A DNA stretch of 64,000 nucleotides from Phormidium tanganyikae FI6-MK23 (lineage in GTDB: Bacteria; Cyanobacteriota; Cyanobacteriia; Leptolyngbyales; Leptolyngbyaceae). Position numbers and translations under genes: made by a program. The stretch is from positions 19,137 to 83,136 of the forward strand of contig JAHHHU010000020.1 of the NCBI GenBank assembly GCA_019359175.1. The letters run 5' to 3'. The notes beneath the pieces were generated by a model. It had not been told where the DNA came from. It searched no databases and saw nothing but the letters and a program-made list of their open reading frames with translations. Positions 15,339-28,375 of this stretch are shown here, one piece after another; position 1 is the stretch's first letter, and each line of letters starts with the position of its first letter.

Positions 15339-18300
15339 CTACAGATCGTCATCCATATCATCAGCAATCAAATCATCGTCATCATCAATAATCGGCGAGA
15401 ACACCGAATCAGAATCGCCATCATCACTACTGCCAAAGCTCTCAAAGCTGAAACTTGGACGCTCTTCCATTGTTTCTAAGCCATAAGAACGAGCAGTTCG
15501 ATCGTCAAGAACGACATCTGAGAAATCAGTATCCTCATCAAAGACCGTCGGATCGTAAACCGGATCAATGTCGGGGCTACCCATTTCTTCGTAAGCATTG
15601 AAGCCCGTTCCTGCCGGAATCAGACGACCAATAATCACGTTTTCTTTCAGACCGCGCAGCCAATCGGATTTGCCTTCGATCGCAGCTTCTGTCAGTACCC
15701 GTGTGGTTTCTTGGAAACTCGCGGCTGAGATGAAACTATCCGTGTTCAAGGATGCTTTCGTAATCCCAAGTAACACAGGTTCGTATTGAGCAGGCGCACC
15801 ACCCGTAATCGACATGGCATCATTCACCTGTTCAATCTGGTAGATTTCCACCAGCTCACCCGGTAGCATCGTCGTATCGCCACCATCTTCGACCCGCGCT
15901 TTCGAGGTCATCTGACGCACCACTACTTCGATGTGTTTGTCAGAAATATCAATCCCTTGAGACTGATACACCGATTGCACTTCGTTCACGAGGAACGTTT
16001 GCACCTCACGCAAGCTGAACAAGGACGCATCGTGCAGGCTACCTTCCTCAAGCTTTGCTTTGAACATGACTTCAAGCAGTTCGTGAGGATTCGCCGGACC
16101 ATCGGTGAGCCGTTCTCCGGCTGCGACTTCCTGACCATCTGAGATGATTACGTTTTGTCCAGGACCGATCGGGTATTCGGTGATTAAACCTTCTCGATCA
16201 ACGATCTTGACTTCGACCGAATCATCATCGTCATAAACGACTTGAGCCGTTCCCGCCCGACGAGCGAGAATACACCCTTCTTTCGGTTTCCGCGCTTCGA
16301 GCAGTTCCTCAATTCTCGGTAGACCTTGAATAATGTCTCCGGTCTTGGTGCGCTCGAAAATCAGCAGTACGAGATTGTCGCCCCGTTGTACCAAGTCGCC
16401 ATCATCCACGTGCAAGACCGCACCCGGAGAGACTCGATACGGACGAGCAATCCGCAACGTGACTTGATTGCCTTCGACGCTGAGAACCTGCCCTGATTCT
16501 TCAAGCGAAACCTTCGAGCCGATATCCGTCCCCGCAATCAGCAGTTCGCCTGCTTTGGCGGTCGGGTTGTTCGCTTCGAGCGTCACCGTATCCGCTTCAC
16601 GCACGACGAGAATGCGTCGGATCGATTCCGCTCCTTGGCGAATCCCTTGTACTTCACCCGCTTCTTTACACTGAATCTTCGTTCGAGCAATGACAGCTCC
16701 CGCCGTAATCTGATCGCCATCTTTGACCATGACTTCAGTTTGAGTTCTGCCCTGCGTCACGTCTGCCGAAATGTCTCGCCGAATCACCAATGCTTCGAGA
16801 ATCACAAGCTGTAAACGCAGGACTTCTGGATCGGTTTCGTCGGGAATCAGTTCGATGTCGGCGGCAAGTTGAGCATCTTGATCGACTTCGAGAACAAGCT
16901 GAGTCCGCAGCAGTTCCAGACCTTCGACCGATTTGACGCGCTCCCCATCCTTGTAAGGCAAACGCTGAACGGCTCTGAGTCGGATTGCCCGTCCAGAATC
17001 TTCTTTGGTCGAATCTTGGCTTGGTACAGACGGCTCATCCGGCACTGTGAACTCTGTTACCGGACGCAGCAGAATTGCTGGTCCTTCGGGTGTTTCAACA
17101 TATTCGGCGTACCGCAGTTCATCCGCGACGAGTCCCGGCATTACCTGTTGTCCAGGATTGACCAGTGTGGCTTCTCGCGTGATCACCTCATCCAAGCTAT
17201 CAATCATGTGAAGATCGCCCGGTTTGATCACGACTTCGCGCAGAATGTCGTTTTTCTGGGTGACTTCGATCACGCCGTTGCTTTGGCAGAAGATGTCTTT
17301 TACAACTTCCGTCCCTGCTTCAACGTACTGACCGTCTTCGACCATCAGCAGTGAGATGTCTTTGTTGACTTCGTGCGCTTCTTCAGGAACCCAAAGCAGC
17401 GTTCCGCCCTTGACCACTTCGTAACCGAGCTTAGCTTTGCCTTTTTTGCCCACTTCCACGCCAGAGTATTTGATAATACCTCCGGTCTGGGTGTGATAGC
17501 GATCGTCTCTCAGTTCCGCAACGACTTGCCCGTTTGTCACCTGGGTTCCAGGAGTCGCTTTGAGCAAGAAGTTTTGATTGCTGGTGGTTTCGAGAATGTA
17601 TTGGTCGCGCCCTTGGTGCGTTTCAGCCCGAACTCGCGCTTGATCCAACATCACCGAAGCGGTAATGATTTGAATCTCACGTCCGCCTTTGCTGTTTTCA
17701 GTGGGAATTTCGGAGATCCGAACGACACCACCGTTTTCGGTGACGAGTTTGGTTTCTGCGATCGTTCCACCCGCTTCAACTTGATCGCCGTTTTTAACGA
17801 TCGGTTCAGCCCCTGGCGGTAAGTTATACACTTCACCGGACAGCACCCACATCAAACCGCCTCTTTGTGCGGTGCGAGTGGTATTGCCTTGACGGTCTTT
17901 TTTCTCTTCAGGGACAACATCCGCGAATCGGACTTCTCCCGCGAGATCCGATGCCACGTCTTTCGACGCTTTTTCGGTTGTTTTCCGTCCCCGTCCAGTC
18001 AGCGGAACTTCTGCCAAAATCTGACCCGTTTTGACTTTCATTCCGTCTCTCACCATCAAGGTCGCACCTTGCGACACGGTGAAATCTTGCTGCTGTCCAG
18101 ATCCTTCGAGCGTGACTTTGATTTCTGAGCCAGCCGATTCGACAATCAACGCATCTTCGCCGTGACGAGTCCGGTAGGGACGAGTTTTCAGCCGCTTCGG
18201 AACGCGAGCCGTACCATCGAAATTGGCTTTTTCTTGTCGCGCCATTTCTCCGGTAAACACCCCACCTGTGTGGAATGTCCGCATCGTTAGCTGGGTTCCG

Positions 18301-19301
18301 GGTTCACCGATCGATTGCGCCGCGATAATTCCCACCGCTTCACCGATATCGACCATGTGTGCGTGCGCCAAGCTCCAGCCGTAGCAGTGCTGACAGACGG
18401 ATCGAGCCGATTCGCAGGTTAAAGGCGATCGCGCAACAACTTGTTCGACTTTCTTTTTACCAATGATCTGAGTGATGTCATTAGAAAACGCTTCGTTGCG
18501 CTTGATGATCACTTCTCCAGTTTCGGGATCAAGCACATCTTGAGCCGCAACGCGACCGAGGAGGCGATTTTTCAGCGGGATGAGAACGCGATCGCCGTCC
18601 ATCATTGGACGCACGGGAATGCCGCGCTCAGTTCCACAGTCGAGTTCACGAATGATCACGTCTTGCGACACATCGACCAATCGACGGGTTAAGTATCCAG
18701 AGTCAGCGGTTCTAAGCGCCGTGTCTACTAGCCCCTTACGCGCACCGTAAGACGAAATAATGTATTCGGTAACGGTTAAACCTTCCCGGAAGTTGGTTTT
18801 AATCGGCAAGTCAATGATTTCCCCTTGCGGGTTTGCCATCAAGCCGCGCATTCCCACTAACTGCCGAACCTGCGAGATGTTTCCCCGTGCGCCGGAGAAC
18901 GCCATCATATAGACCGAGTTCAGCGGGTTGTTGGCGCGGAAGTGCTTAACCACTTCGTCTTTGAGTTCTTCGCTGGTTCCGTTCCAAGTATCAATTACCT
19001 TTTGGAACCGTTCAACCTCAGTGATTTCGCCGCGAGTATATTTCTCCTCGGTATCGCGAATCATTTCGGTTGCAGCATCTAAGAGCTTCCGCTTCGTCGG
19101 TGGAATTTGGAGGTCATCGACGCTGATCGAGACTCCTGCGCGCGTCGCATATCGGAAGCCAAGATCTTTGATCAAGTCTGCCATTTGTGCAGTGCGGGCA
19201 GTGCCGTAATTGGTAAATGCCCACGCGATCAAGTTTGTGAGTTCTTTTTTATTGATAACCTGATTACGAAAAACTTGCTTTTCTGAGTTCTGCTCTGCCA
19301 T
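15339..19301 (-). CDS. rpoC2: DNA-directed RNA polymerase subunit beta' (C-terminal half, RpoC2)
   Basis: In cyanobacteria and plastids the beta' subunit is split; this gene encodes the downstream half. I start it at ATG 19301 ([15 protein letters not shown]), which matches the family; the frame continues upstream to TTG 19349. Early motifs include [19 protein letters not shown] and [18 protein letters not shown]. The second zinc site is [14 protein letters not shown] near residue 300, followed by [21 protein letters not shown] of the bridge-helix region. A large insertion of repeated beta-barrel modules typical of cyanobacteria occupies the middle. The protein ends in a strongly acidic tail of Asp-rich clusters. 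It lies 76 bases after rpoC1. Confidence 0.96.
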   Translation of the reverse strand: MAEQNSEKQVFRNQVINKKELTNLIAWAFTNYGTARTAQMADLIKDLGFRYATRAGVSISVDDLQIPPTKRKLLDAATEMIRDTEEKYTRGEITEVERFQKVIDTWNGTSEELKDEVVKHFRANNPLNSVYMMAFSGARGNISQVRQLVGMRGLMANPQGEIIDLPIKTNFREGLTVTEYIISSYGARKGLVDTALRTADSGYLTRRLVDVSQDVIIRELDCGTERGIPVRPMMDGDRVLIPLKNRLLGRVAAQDVLDPETGEVIIKRNEAFSNDITQIIGKKKVEQVVARSPLTCESARSVCQHCYGWSLAHAHMVDIGEAVGIIAAQSIGEPGTQLTMRTFHTGGVFTGEMARQEKANFDGTARVPKRLKTRPYRTRHGEDALIVESAGSEIKVTLEGSGQQQDFTVSQGATLMVRDGMKVKTGQILAEVPLTGRGRKTTEKASKDVASDLAGEVRFADVVPEEKKDRQGNTTRTAQRGGLMWVLSGEVYNLPPGAEPIVKNGDQVEAGGTIAETKLVTENGGVVRISEIPTENSKGGREIQIITASVMLDQARVRAETHQGRDQYILETTSNQNFLLKATPGTQVTNGQVVAELRDDRYHTQTGGIIKYSGVEVGKKGKAKLGYEVVKGGTLLWVPEEAHEVNKDISLLMVEDGQYVEAGTEVVKDIFCQSNGVIEVTQKNDILREVVIKPGDLHMIDSLDEVITREATLVNPGQQVMPGLVADELRYAEYVETPEGPAILLRPVTEFTVPDEPSVPSQDSTKEDSGRAIRLRAVQRLPYKDGERVKSVEGLELLRTQLVLEVDQDAQLAADIELIPDETDPEVLRLQLVILEALVIRRDISADVTQGRTQTEVMVKDGDQITAGAVIARTKIQCKEAGEVQGIRQGAESIRRILVVREADTVTLEANNPTAKAGELLIAGTDIGSKVSLEESGQVLSVEGNQVTLRIARPYRVSPGAVLHVDDGDLVQRGDNLVLLIFERTKTGDIIQGLPRIEELLEARKPKEGCILARRAGTAQVVYDDDDSVEVKIVDREGLITEYPIGPGQNVIISDGQEVAAGERLTDGPANPHELLEVMFKAKLEEGSLHDASLFSLREVQTFLVNEVQSVYQSQGIDISDKHIEVVVRQMTSKARVEDGGDTTMLPGELVEIYQIEQVNDAMSITGGAPAQYEPVLLGITKASLNTDSFISAASFQETTRVLTEAAIEGKSDWLRGLKENVIIGRLIPAGTGFNAYEEMGSPDIDPVYDPTVFDEDTDFSDVVLDDRTARSYGLETMEERPSFSFESFGSSDDGDSDSVFSPIIDDDDDLIADDMDDDL

Positions 19302-19377
19302 GCTGTGCCCCATTTGTGCCATGAGTTGTGTGTTAGGGGTTCGGGACAAGAGTGATTTCCCTTGCCCCTATGCCCTT

Positions 19378-21243
19378 CTAGCCCGCTAACGCATCAATCA
19401 CCGTCTTGTTGTAGATAATCCGCCCTGGTGTGGTTTTGATGTATTGAGAAATCAAACTGCCGTCTGTATCTTCTCGTCGCCGAGAGGATTCGTAGATTTT
19501 GGTGACGATGCCTTCTGTTTCTTGCTGTTCGATCAAGTCGCCCAAGCCGCCTTCGACTTCACCATCGAATCTCACCCAAACATAAGAGTGCAAATCGACT
19601 TGCTGCTGTTCGTATGCGGTGATTGCATCATCCAAACTAGAGAAGTAGCGTCCTTCGACTTGGCTTGCATCTGGATTGTCTGCGGTCAAGTAGTAGCAGC
19701 CCAAGACCATATCTTGGCTAGGCGTAATGATTGGGCGACCCGTTGCAGGCGAAAGAATGTTATTCGATGCCAGCATTAACAATCGCGCTTCTGCCTGAGC
19801 TTCGAGCGAGAGAGGGACGTGAACCGCCATTTGGTCTCCGTCAAAGTCAGCGTTAAACGCCGGACAGACGAGCGGATGCAGTTGAATCGCACGACCGTCT
19901 ACCAGAATCGGTTCAAACGCTTGAATCCCTAATCGGTGCAGCGTCGGAGCGCGGTTGAGGAATACAGGGTGTCCTTCGATCACCTCTTGGAGAACGTCCC
20001 AAACTTGCGGATCATTGCGCTGAATCAGTTTCTTCGCGGCTTTGATGTTGTTGACTAAGCCTTGACGAATCAGGCGATGGATCACGAACGGTTGGAAAAG
20101 CTCGATCGCCATTTCTCGCGGCAGTCCACACTGATGAATCTTCAGTTTCGGACCGACGACGATTACCGATCGTCCAGAGTAGTCAACCCGCTTACCCAGA
20201 AGGTTCTGACGGAATCGACCTTGTTTCCCTTCGATAATGTCAGAGAGCGATTTCAACGGGCGATTATTCGCACCAACCACCGTTCGACCGCGACGACCGT
20301 TATCGATCAGCGCATCGACCGCTTCTTGCAGCATCCGCTTTTCGTTCCGCACGATGATTTCCGGTGCGAGAATTTCTTGCAGACGCGCGAGACGGTTGTT
20401 GCGGTTGATCACGCGACGATACAAATCGTTCAAGTCAGAGGTCGCGAATCGTCCACCGTCGAGTTGCACCATCGGACGCAAATCTGGCGGAATCACAGGA
20501 ATCACATCCAAGACCATCCAATCGGGAAGCGAACCTGTTGCGATGAAGTTATCCAACACCCGCAGACGTTTGATCAACTTGGCGCGTTTTTGTCCTTTAG
20601 AAACCGCAATTTCTTCGCGCAGTCTCTCCGCTTCTTCGTCCAAATTGATGTCTTGTAAAAGCTGCTTCAACGCTTCCGCACCGATGCCCACTTCTACGCC
20701 TGTGAGTTGCGAATCTTCGCTATACAGTTCATCCTCGATTTCAATCCACTGATCTTCTGTTAACAATTGCTTGTAGGTCAGATTTTCAGCGTTTCCAGCA
20801 TTCAGAACCACATAAGCGTTGAAGTAAACAATCTGCTCCACATCGCGCAATGGCATATCGAGCAAAATCGCCATGTAGCTCGGAATCCCTTTGAGATACC
20901 AAACGTGAGCAACCGGAGCTGCGAGTTTGATATACCCCATGCGGTGACGACGAACGCGCGATTCGGTTACTTCAACTCCGCAACGTTCACACACAATTCC
21001 GCGATGGCGTACCCGCTTGTATTTCCCGCAGTGACATTCCCAATCCTTTGCAGGTCCAAAAATCCGCTCGCAAAACAAGCCATCCATTTCGGGCTTGAGT
21101 GTGCGGTAGTTAATCGTTTCTGGCTTGGTGACTTCTCCAACGACTTGCCCATTCGGTAAAGTCCGTTCTCCCCATTGGCGAATGCGCTCCGGAGATGCCA
21201 GACCGATTTTCACATAGTCAAACCGCTGTTCTAGCTTTGGCAT
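19378..21243 (-). CDS. rpoC1: DNA-directed RNA polymerase subunit gamma (beta' N-terminal half, RpoC1)
   Basis: This 621-residue protein is the N-terminal half of beta' and carries the catalytic aspartates in NADFDGDQ (residues 464-471). The first zinc site is [20 protein letters not shown]. The protein begins [20 protein letters not shown], as in other cyanobacteria, and ends [13 protein letters not shown], close to the family's usual end. A 10-bp intercistronic hairpin lies between rpoB and this gene. Confidence 0.97.
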   Translation of the reverse strand: MPKLEQRFDYVKIGLASPERIRQWGERTLPNGQVVGEVTKPETINYRTLKPEMDGLFCERIFGPAKDWECHCGKYKRVRHRGIVCERCGVEVTESRVRRHRMGYIKLAAPVAHVWYLKGIPSYMAILLDMPLRDVEQIVYFNAYVVLNAGNAENLTYKQLLTEDQWIEIEDELYSEDSQLTGVEVGIGAEALKQLLQDINLDEEAERLREEIAVSKGQKRAKLIKRLRVLDNFIATGSLPDWMVLDVIPVIPPDLRPMVQLDGGRFATSDLNDLYRRVINRNNRLARLQEILAPEIIVRNEKRMLQEAVDALIDNGRRGRTVVGANNRPLKSLSDIIEGKQGRFRQNLLGKRVDYSGRSVIVVGPKLKIHQCGLPREMAIELFQPFVIHRLIRQGLVNNIKAAKKLIQRNDPQVWDVLQEVIEGHPVFLNRAPTLHRLGIQAFEPILVDGRAIQLHPLVCPAFNADFDGDQMAVHVPLSLEAQAEARLLMLASNNILSPATGRPIITPSQDMVLGCYYLTADNPDASQVEGRYFSSLDDAITAYEQQQVDLHSYVWVRFDGEVEGGLGDLIEQQETEGIVTKIYESSRRREDTDGSLISQYIKTTPGRIIYNKTVIDALAG

Positions 21244-21275
21244 CGTGTTGTCCTTGAGTGTAGAGAAAGAAGGGT

Positions 21276-21300
21276 GAGCGGTGAATCTACTTCACCGCTC
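21276..21300 (-). other. intercistronic hairpin between rpoB and rpoC1
   Basis: GAGCGGTGAA (21276-21285) and its exact complement (21291-21300) form a 10-bp stem with a five-base loop, starting nine bases after the rpoB stop. On the transcribed strand it is followed by ACCCTTCTTTC, not a T tract, so it is a poor terminator. It might act in partial attenuation, RNA processing or protection. Confidence 0.6.
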
Positions 21301-21309
21301 CGACTTTGG

Positions 21310-24300
21310 TTAGTCTTCGTCGTCTTCGAGTGATTCACGCGAGATCGATTCGTAGGTCGGTCGAGACGGAGCGCGACGGCTGTTGACATCTGCCATCAAG
21401 TCGACTTCCATATCGCGGCTGCTGCCGTCATCCTTGGTTTCGACTTTGTGAACAGCGACATCAAGACAGAGCGACTGCAACTCGCGCATCAACACCTTGA
21501 ACGATTCGGGTGTTCCCGGTCGTGGAATCGCTTTACCTTTGACGATCGCATTTAGCGCTTCGTTTCGTCCCTGCATATCGTCGGATTTCACGGTCAGCAA
21601 TTCCTGAAGTGTATAAGCGGCTCCAAATGCTTCGAGCGCCCACACTTCCATTTCTCCGAATCGCTGTCCGCCCTGCTGCGCTTTTCCACCCAGCGGTTGC
21701 TGTGTGACGAGCGAGTAAGGTCCGGTCGATCGTGCGTGGATTTTGTCGTCTACCAAGTGAACCAGTTTCAGCATATAAGCCTTACCGATCGTAATGGGTC
21801 GATCGAATGCCTCGCCTGTCCGTCCGTCGTAAACCTGGATTTTGCCTGGATCGTCTGGGTTGTACAGCCAGTAACCATCCGCAGTTGCTTTAATCCGCGA
21901 GTCCTGTGCTTCTTGGAGTTTGCCATGCACCGATTCGCGCGATTTTTCTTCCCCGTGCATTTCATCGAACGGCACGATCTTGAATCTCGCGTCTAAGCAT
22001 TGTGCTGCCCAGCCCAAGAGACATTCGTAAACCTGTCCGACGTTCATCCGGCTCGGTACACCCAGCGGATTCAAGACGATATCGATCGGAGTGCCATCGG
22101 GAAGGTAGGGCATATCTTCGATCGGTAAGATCCGCGAGATAATTCCTTTGTTTCCGTGTCGTCCCGCCATCTTGTCGCCGACTTGGATCTTCCGTTTCTG
22201 AGCGACATACACACGGACAACCATGTTTGCGCCCGGAGGAAGTTCGTCGCCTTGTTCGCGAGTAAATACCCGGACATCAACGATCCGACCTTTTTCCCCG
22301 TTTGGAACGCGCAGCGAGTTATCTCGCACGTCACGAGCCTTTTCGCCAAAGATCGCTCTCAAGAGTTTTTCTTCAGGTGGCTGATCCGATTCACCTTTCG
22401 GCGTAACCTTACCGACGAGAATATCGCCCGCTTCGACATACGCACCGATGCGAATGATGCCGTTTTCATCCAACTGACGCAGAGAATCTTCCCCAACGTT
22501 CGGGATTTCACGAGTAATTTCTTCAGGTCCTAACTTCGTCTGACGCGCTTCGATCTCGTATTTCTCAATGTGGATCGAGGTATAAACGTCGTCAAACACA
22601 AGCCGTTCGCTGATGAGAATTGCGTCCTCGTAGTTGTAGCCTTCCCACGGCATATAAGCCACGAGAATGTTTTGACCGAGTGCGAGTTCGCCGCGTTCCG
22701 TTGCAGAACCATCCGCGAGAATTTCACCTGCGACGACCTTATCGCCCACGAATACGATCGGGCGTTGGTTCAAACAGGTATCTTGGTTCGATCTCTGATA
22801 TTTCTGAACCTGATATTCGATCTCTTTATTCGTCTGCGCGTCTCGAACTTTGATCGAATTTGCATCGACATAGCTCACTTCACCATTACAACGGCTGACG
22901 ATCACCATCCCAGAGTCACGCGCCGCTTGTGCTTCCAATCCAGTTCCCACTAACGGGCGCTCTGGACGCAACAGCGGAACAGCTTGACGCTGCATATTCG
23001 ATCCCATCAGTGCGCGGTTCGCGTCATCGTGTTCGAGGAACGGAATCAGCGAAGTCGCAACCGAGATGATCTGTACCGGAGAAACTGCGACGTAATCGAC
23101 TTCTTCAGGCGTTGCGGTCGTGAAATCTTGGCGATAGCGAACTGCGATCGATTCCCCGATGATGTTGTTATCTTCATCGGTGTTAATATCACCCGCTGCT
23201 ACCCGCAAATCGTCTTCTTCGTCCGCAGTCATGTAGACAGCAGGGATGTCTTTCCGAACGCGACCGTTTTCCACCTTGTAATAAGGCGTTGCGATAAATC
23301 CATACGGATTCACCCGCGCGTGAGTTGCCAACGAACCGATCAAACCTGCGTTCGGACCTTCAGGAGTTTCGATCGGGCAAATTCGCCCATAGTGCGACGG
23401 GTGAATGTCGCGAACCGCGAAACCTGCACGTTCACGAGTCAAACCGCCCGGACCTAATGCACTGATCCGGCGTTTGTGCGTCAACTCAGCCAACGGATTC
23501 GTTTGATCCATGAACTGCGACAACTGCGATGAACCGAAGAACTCTTTGATCGCAGCGACCAACGGTTTCGGGTTCACGAGCGATGCAGGTGTGAGCGAAT
23601 CCGCATCAGAAACAGTCATCCGTTCCCGAATGATTCTTTCTAAACGGTTTAGACCGACGCGAACTTGGTTTTGGAGCAGTTCACCGACAGAACGAACGCG
23701 ACGATTTCCTAAGTGGTCAATATCGTCGATCATGCCGATATCGAACTCTAGGTTAATCAGATAGTCGATCGCCGAAAGAATATCCTGCGGTGTAAGAACG
23801 CGAGTCGTTTCGGGTACATTCAAGCGGAGTTTCTTGTTCAGCTTGTAGCGTCCCACTTTGCCCAAGTCGTAGCGTTTGGGATCAAAGAATCGAGATTCTA
23901 GAAGTTGTGCCCCACCTGAAACCGTCGGAGGTTCACCCGGACGCAATTTCCGGTAAAGCTCCATCAGCGCTTCTTCTTCGCCGTACTGACCTTCTTTCTC
24001 GATCGTCTTCTGGAAGTACTCCGGATGACGCAGCGAATCAAAGATCTCGTTATCAGTCAGACCCAATGCTTTAAGCAGCACTTGAGCCGAGAGTTTCCGA
24101 GTCTTATCGATCCGTACCCAAACGAGGTCGTTCTTGTCGGTTTCAAATTTCAGCCAAGCACCACGGTTCGGAATCAAACTCGCGTTGTAAGTCCGACGAC
24201 CGTTTTTATCGGTTTCTGATTTGTAATACACGCCAGGGCTACGGACGATCTGGTTGACGATCACCCGCTCTGCACCGTTGATGATGAACGTTCCGCGATC

Positions 24301-24630
24301 GGTCATCAGCGGCAAGTCACCGATAAACACTTCCTGTTCTTTGATTTCCCCAGTCTCTTTATTAATCAGGCGAGTCGGGACATACATTTGAACGGCGTAA
24401 GTGCTATCCCGGCGTTTTGCTTCATCGACGTCGTACTTCGGACGCTTCAGCTTGAAGTTTTTTCCGATGAAGTGAAGTTCTAACTTCCCGGTATAGTCAG
24501 TAATAGGCGAAAAACTATCGAGTTCTTCGATCAAGCCTTCTTCGAGGAACCAGCGGAAGCTTGCCCGCTGAATTTCAACCAAATCCGGCAATACGAAAGC
24601 GGGGGTGGTGTAGGTCTGCTGCTCAGTCAT
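21310..24630 (-). CDS. rpoB: DNA-directed RNA polymerase subunit beta
   Basis: The beta subunit, 1106 residues from ATG 24630 ([12 protein letters not shown]). AGAGGAG stands six bases before this ATG and settles the start over the longer open frame. Landmarks are SPGVYY in the N-terminal lobe, the rifampicin-region stretch [52 protein letters not shown], the catalytic-site region [19 protein letters not shown], and [20 protein letters not shown] near the C-terminus. The rifampicin-region residues look wild type. It is the first of three RNA polymerase genes on the transcript that begins at the promoter near 24673-24701. Confidence 0.97.
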   Translation of the reverse strand: MTEQQTYTTPAFVLPDLVEIQRASFRWFLEEGLIEELDSFSPITDYTGKLELHFIGKNFKLKRPKYDVDEAKRRDSTYAVQMYVPTRLINKETGEIKEQEVFIGDLPLMTDRGTFIINGAERVIVNQIVRSPGVYYKSETDKNGRRTYNASLIPNRGAWLKFETDKNDLVWVRIDKTRKLSAQVLLKALGLTDNEIFDSLRHPEYFQKTIEKEGQYGEEEALMELYRKLRPGEPPTVSGGAQLLESRFFDPKRYDLGKVGRYKLNKKLRLNVPETTRVLTPQDILSAIDYLINLEFDIGMIDDIDHLGNRRVRSVGELLQNQVRVGLNRLERIIRERMTVSDADSLTPASLVNPKPLVAAIKEFFGSSQLSQFMDQTNPLAELTHKRRISALGPGGLTRERAGFAVRDIHPSHYGRICPIETPEGPNAGLIGSLATHARVNPYGFIATPYYKVENGRVRKDIPAVYMTADEEDDLRVAAGDINTDEDNNIIGESIAVRYRQDFTTATPEEVDYVAVSPVQIISVATSLIPFLEHDDANRALMGSNMQRQAVPLLRPERPLVGTGLEAQAARDSGMVIVSRCNGEVSYVDANSIKVRDAQTNKEIEYQVQKYQRSNQDTCLNQRPIVFVGDKVVAGEILADGSATERGELALGQNILVAYMPWEGYNYEDAILISERLVFDDVYTSIHIEKYEIEARQTKLGPEEITREIPNVGEDSLRQLDENGIIRIGAYVEAGDILVGKVTPKGESDQPPEEKLLRAIFGEKARDVRDNSLRVPNGEKGRIVDVRVFTREQGDELPPGANMVVRVYVAQKRKIQVGDKMAGRHGNKGIISRILPIEDMPYLPDGTPIDIVLNPLGVPSRMNVGQVYECLLGWAAQCLDARFKIVPFDEMHGEEKSRESVHGKLQEAQDSRIKATADGYWLYNPDDPGKIQVYDGRTGEAFDRPITIGKAYMLKLVHLVDDKIHARSTGPYSLVTQQPLGGKAQQGGQRFGEMEVWALEAFGAAYTLQELLTVKSDDMQGRNEALNAIVKGKAIPRPGTPESFKVLMRELQSLCLDVAVHKVETKDDGSSRDMEVDLMADVNSRRAPSRPTYESISRESLEDDED

Positions 24631-24672
24631 GCGTCTCCTCTGAAGGGTCGCGCGCAATTTCGCGAATCCCAG

Positions 24673-24701
24673 ATTTTACGGTAATTGCAAAAATATGTCA
24701 A
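24673..24701 (-). promoter_or_regulatory. sigma70-type promoter of the rpoB operon
   Basis: On the minus strand a consensus -35 TTGACA (24701-24696) is followed by 17 bases and a -10 TAAAAT (24678-24673). The predicted start near 24666 would leave a leader of about 36 bases before the rpoB ATG, including its AGAGGAG site. The match to the vegetative consensus is strong. Confidence 0.8.
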
Positions 24702-25010
24702 TGCAAAAAGTTTGGGCTTCTCAAGAATCCCAAAATAACAAAATATTCAATTGGGGGAACGGAGTAGTAGCCAGTTGAGCCTCCAAGGTTTCCAATGAAG
24801 GTTGAAACGAAAAAGGTGAGCCACGGAGCCTTGATTCGTTGGCAAAACAAGTTTGCTCTGAAGGTCAACTCCTCAAAATTGAGATGTTGAAGGGGTCAAC
24901 AGGTCGGTCAAAATTTAGCCTAGTGATCTTTGCACTCTTCTCATTATGGCGCAAGTTTTTCGTTTTGTGTCTTGACGATCTCGCGAATTTGTGTGATCCG
25001 AGTTTTTATC
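24702..25010. other. intergenic region between tatD and the rpoB promoter
   Basis: About 310 bases without a supported gene. The only structure is an interrupted inverted repeat, TCAAC-TCCTCAA / TTGAGA-TGTTGA near 24870-24895. No good terminator for tatD is seen, so some rpoB transcription could come from the rpsT-tatD side. Confidence 0.45.
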
Positions 25011-25814
25011 TCAGACCTCTACAAGTTCGGGAACCGTCAAACCAAACAGTTGACAAGCATTTTGAGTCGTCTGTGTTGCCAGTTGCTCTAGCGGAATGTC
25101 GCGTAAAGCTGCCACCTGACGCGCGACATACTGAACGTAGGAAGGCTCGTTCCGCCGTTCGCCGCGCTTTGGAACTGGGGCAAGAAAAGGGCAATCGGTT
25201 TCGATTAAAATGCGATCGCTCGGAACGAGTTGAGCAGATTCATGAATTTGCTTCGCGTTCTTAAACGTCACCGTCCCGCTAAAGCTAATATAAAACCCCA
25301 AATCGAGAAACCATCGAGTTTCCTCTGGAGTACCGCCCCAGCAGTGCATCACACCTTTTACTGATCCTTGATCCTGCCAAAACTGTTTCAATACCTGCGC
25401 CATTGTTTCAGCCGCATCTCGACAGTGAATGATCACAGGCAAATCCAGTTGTTTCGCGATCGCTAACTGCGCCCGAAACGCTTCAATTTGCTGATCCCAA
25501 TTCTCTGCCTTGAAAAAGTCCAAGCCCATTTCTCCGATCGCCACAACTCGCCGATCCGATTGCGCGAGAGCCAGAATTTCCGAAACCGAATCCGCTGACC
25601 ACTTTTCCTTAACATCTAAAGGGTGGAGTCCCACCGCAAAGAAGAGTTCGGGAAAGCGATCGGCTAAATCTCGAATCTCATCAAACTCTGACGGTTCCAC
25701 GCAGGAATGAACGAGCCGAACCACGCCAGCTTCACGCCAGCGCAATGCAATCTCATCCAAGTCTGGCTTGAAGGCATCGAAATTGATATGGACATGAGTA
25801 TCGATCAGTTGCAT
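25011..25814 (-). CDS. tatD: TatD family metal-dependent hydrolase/DNase
   Basis: A 267-residue TIM-barrel hydrolase of the TatD/YcfH family, metal-dependent 3'-5' exonucleases or phosphoesterases acting in the cytoplasm. All metal ligands are visible: DTHVHINF near the N-terminus, Glu in [11 protein letters not shown], His in PVIIHCRDA, His in GVMHCWGG, and Asp in [11 protein letters not shown]. The gene lies three bases after rpsT and 380 bases before rpoB; this rpsT-tatD-rpoBC1C2 order is widely kept in cyanobacteria. Confidence 0.93.
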   Translation of the reverse strand: MQLIDTHVHINFDAFKPDLDEIALRWREAGVVRLVHSCVEPSEFDEIRDLADRFPELFFAVGLHPLDVKEKWSADSVSEILALAQSDRRVVAIGEMGLDFFKAENWDQQIEAFRAQLAIAKQLDLPVIIHCRDAAETMAQVLKQFWQDQGSVKGVMHCWGGTPEETRWFLDLGFYISFSGTVTFKNAKQIHESAQLVPSDRILIETDCPFLAPVPKRGERRNEPSYVQYVARQVAALRDIPLEQLATQTTQNACQLFGLTVPELVEV

Positions 25815-25817
25815 TCT

Positions 25818-26213
<396 letters not shown>

Positions 26214-26328
26214 TTAAGCTAGATAAAGAGACAAAGAAGCTCCCCATTTCGGGCGCTAGATCGTTAGAATCATTCAAACCCTGCATCATCTCGGACGGGT
26301 TCTTTTACGACTGACACTTCCTAACTCC

Positions 26329-27639
26329 ATGCTGCGAATTATCACTCAGTGGGCTGAGGCAACATCTGAACTGCGGCGCATTTGCGATCGCACTCATGAC
26401 GACCAAGTTGTACATAAAGAAGCGACAGTCCGGGAGGTACTGCAAGCTGTAAAACGCCAGGGCGATCGCGCCTTGCTCGCATACACACTAGAGTTTGACC
26501 AACAAGATTTAAAACCTGAAGAACTAAAAGTAAGTGCGCGTGAGCTTGAAGATGCGTACCATCAAGTTTCGGGTGAACTCCTTTCAGCGATTCGGTTAGC
26601 GCGTCAGCAGATTGAAGCCTTTCACCGTCAGCGCGTCCCTAAAAGCTGGGTGCATTTTGGCGATGATGAAATCGTGTTAGGAAAACGGTACACGCCTGTC
26701 GATCGAGCAGGTTTATACGTTCCGGGTGGAAAAGCCTGCTATCCGAGTACAGTTCTGATGAATGCGGTTCCCGCGATCGTGGCTCAAGTGCCGAGAATTG
26801 TCATGGTGACACCGCCCGGAAAAGACAAAGTGATTAATCCAGCAGTTCTGGTTGCGGCGCAAGAAGCAGGCTTAACGGAAATTTATCGGGTTGGGGGAGC
26901 GCAAGCGATCGGAGGATTGGCGTATGGAACCGAGACGATCCCGAAAGTTGATGTGATCACGGGTCCCGGCAATATTTATGTGACCTTAGCGAAAAAGCTC
27001 GTCTATGGAACGGTTGGAATCGATTCGCTGGCAGGACCTTCAGAAGTGTTGGTAATCGCCGATCACACGGCAAATCCGACTCATGTCGCTGCGGATATGC
27101 TTGCCCAAGCAGAACATGATGCGATGGCGGCGGCGATTTTGATTACCACGGATTCGGTCTTGGCGCGTAAGGTCGTCGATGAAGTGGAACAGCAGCTAGT
27201 CGATCATCCGCGTCGAATTTTGACGGAAAAGGCGATCGCGCATTACGGCATCGTGATTGTGGTCGATTCGCTTGAAGCTGCGGCAGAACTCTCGAACGAA
27301 TTTGCACCAGAGCATTTAGAACTCGAAGTCGCTGATCCGTGGGAATTGCTGCAAAATATTCGACACGCAGGCGCAATTTTCTTAGGCGATTCGACTCCAG
27401 AAGCGGTGGGCGATTATCTTGCGGGGCCGAATCACACGCTTCCGACTTCGGGATCGGCTCGATATGCGTCACCGCTTGGTGTTGAGACGTTCTTGAAGCA
27501 CTCTAGCCTGATTCAATATTCGCCGATCGCACTTCAAAAAGTCGCGAGTGCTGTGGATATTCTCGCCACTGCAGAAGGGCTACATTCTCACGCGAATTCT
27601 GTGCGAGTTCGGATGAACGATCTAGAAGGCGAAGAGTAA
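26329..27639 (+). CDS. hisD: histidinol dehydrogenase
   Basis: The last enzyme of histidine synthesis, oxidising L-histidinol to L-histidine in two NAD-dependent steps. The 436-residue protein has VDRAGLYVPGGKACYPSTVL, the NAD region YRVGGAQAIGGLAYGTETIP followed by VDVITGPGNIYVTLAK, AQAEHDAMAAAILIT with zinc ligands, and the C-terminal LAGPNHTLPTSGSAR with catalytic His. Nothing is missing. It stands alone, divergent from rpsT, as is common in cyanobacteria, where his genes are dispersed. Confidence 0.96.
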   Translation: MLRIITQWAEATSELRRICDRTHDDQVVHKEATVREVLQAVKRQGDRALLAYTLEFDQQDLKPEELKVSARELEDAYHQVSGELLSAIRLARQQIEAFHRQRVPKSWVHFGDDEIVLGKRYTPVDRAGLYVPGGKACYPSTVLMNAVPAIVAQVPRIVMVTPPGKDKVINPAVLVAAQEAGLTEIYRVGGAQAIGGLAYGTETIPKVDVITGPGNIYVTLAKKLVYGTVGIDSLAGPSEVLVIADHTANPTHVAADMLAQAEHDAMAAAILITTDSVLARKVVDEVEQQLVDHPRRILTEKAIAHYGIVIVVDSLEAAAELSNEFAPEHLELEVADPWELLQNIRHAGAIFLGDSTPEAVGDYLAGPNHTLPTSGSARYASPLGVETFLKHSSLIQYSPIALQKVASAVDILATAEGLHSHANSVRVRMNDLEGEE

Positions 27640-27705
27640 GTCTTTGCCAGCATTAAGAACCTTGATCTAAGCTGAGAGTAGCTCTTAGGTTTGGCAGGAA
27701 GAACA

Positions 27706-28362
27706 ATGTTTTCGCCTCGATTGTCTCCAGATGCCATTTTATTTAATGATCGTACAGATGCCGCTCAACAACTGGCTCAAATCGTTCTGAAGGAAGCGCA
27801 ATCGCTTGATGCTTCCTTCGTCGTTTATGCTTTGCCGCGTGGGGGAGTCGGGATTGGAGTCGCGATCGCCGAAGCTCTCGATTGTCCGCTCGATATTTTA
27901 GTCGCTAAAAAAATTACTCGGCTCCAAGATCCAGAACTCGCGATCGGAGCCGTGACTGCGGATGGGCACATTCTACGAGCGTCAAATTCAAGACTGCTCG
28001 ATTGGCAAGAAGCGGTAGAGCGTGCCCAGACCAAAGCAAAAGAACAACTTGAGCAATTTCACGATCGTCCAAACGTGACTGCTACAGGCAAAATTGCGCT
28101 ATTAGTCGATGACGGCATTGCAACGGGAATGACGATTTCAGTGGCAGCGAAAGCACTACGAGAACAGCAACCGCAAGAAATTTGGATTTGTGCGCCCGTT
28201 GCTCCTGCGGTCTTGGTCAAACGCTTGTATGATTATGGCGATCGCGTGTTGGTACTAGCGGCTCCGGAGCCTTTTCTAAGTGTCAGTCGATTTTATCGAT
28301 CGTTTCCGCAAGTCGAGATGGAAAGTGCGATCGCGGACTTGAAAAAAACCTTGCAAAACTGA
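27706..28362 (+). CDS. phosphoribosyltransferase family protein
   Basis: A 218-residue type I phosphoribosyltransferase fold. The PRPP-binding loop is ALLVDDGIATGMTISVA, and the N-terminal part has VYALPRGGVGIGVAIAEAL. I start it at ATG 27706, preceded by AGGAAGA, not at the upstream TTG 27691. Members of this group often stand beside hydrolases or stress genes; the base or sugar acceptor is unknown. It follows hisD by 66 bases in the same direction but is not obviously part of histidine synthesis. The next gene begins 13 bases later. Confidence 0.8.
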   Translation: MFSPRLSPDAILFNDRTDAAQQLAQIVLKEAQSLDASFVVYALPRGGVGIGVAIAEALDCPLDILVAKKITRLQDPELAIGAVTADGHILRASNSRLLDWQEAVERAQTKAKEQLEQFHDRPNVTATGKIALLVDDGIATGMTISVAAKALREQQPQEIWICAPVAPAVLVKRLYDYGDRVLVLAAPEPFLSVSRFYRSFPQVEMESAIADLKKTLQN

Positions 28363-28375
28363 TAAAGGTAGAGTG

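Noticed and set aside
22984..23457. Long antisense frames within rpoB, rpoC1 and rpoC2
   Set aside because: They are shadows of highly conserved genes and have no independent start signals or recognisable domains.
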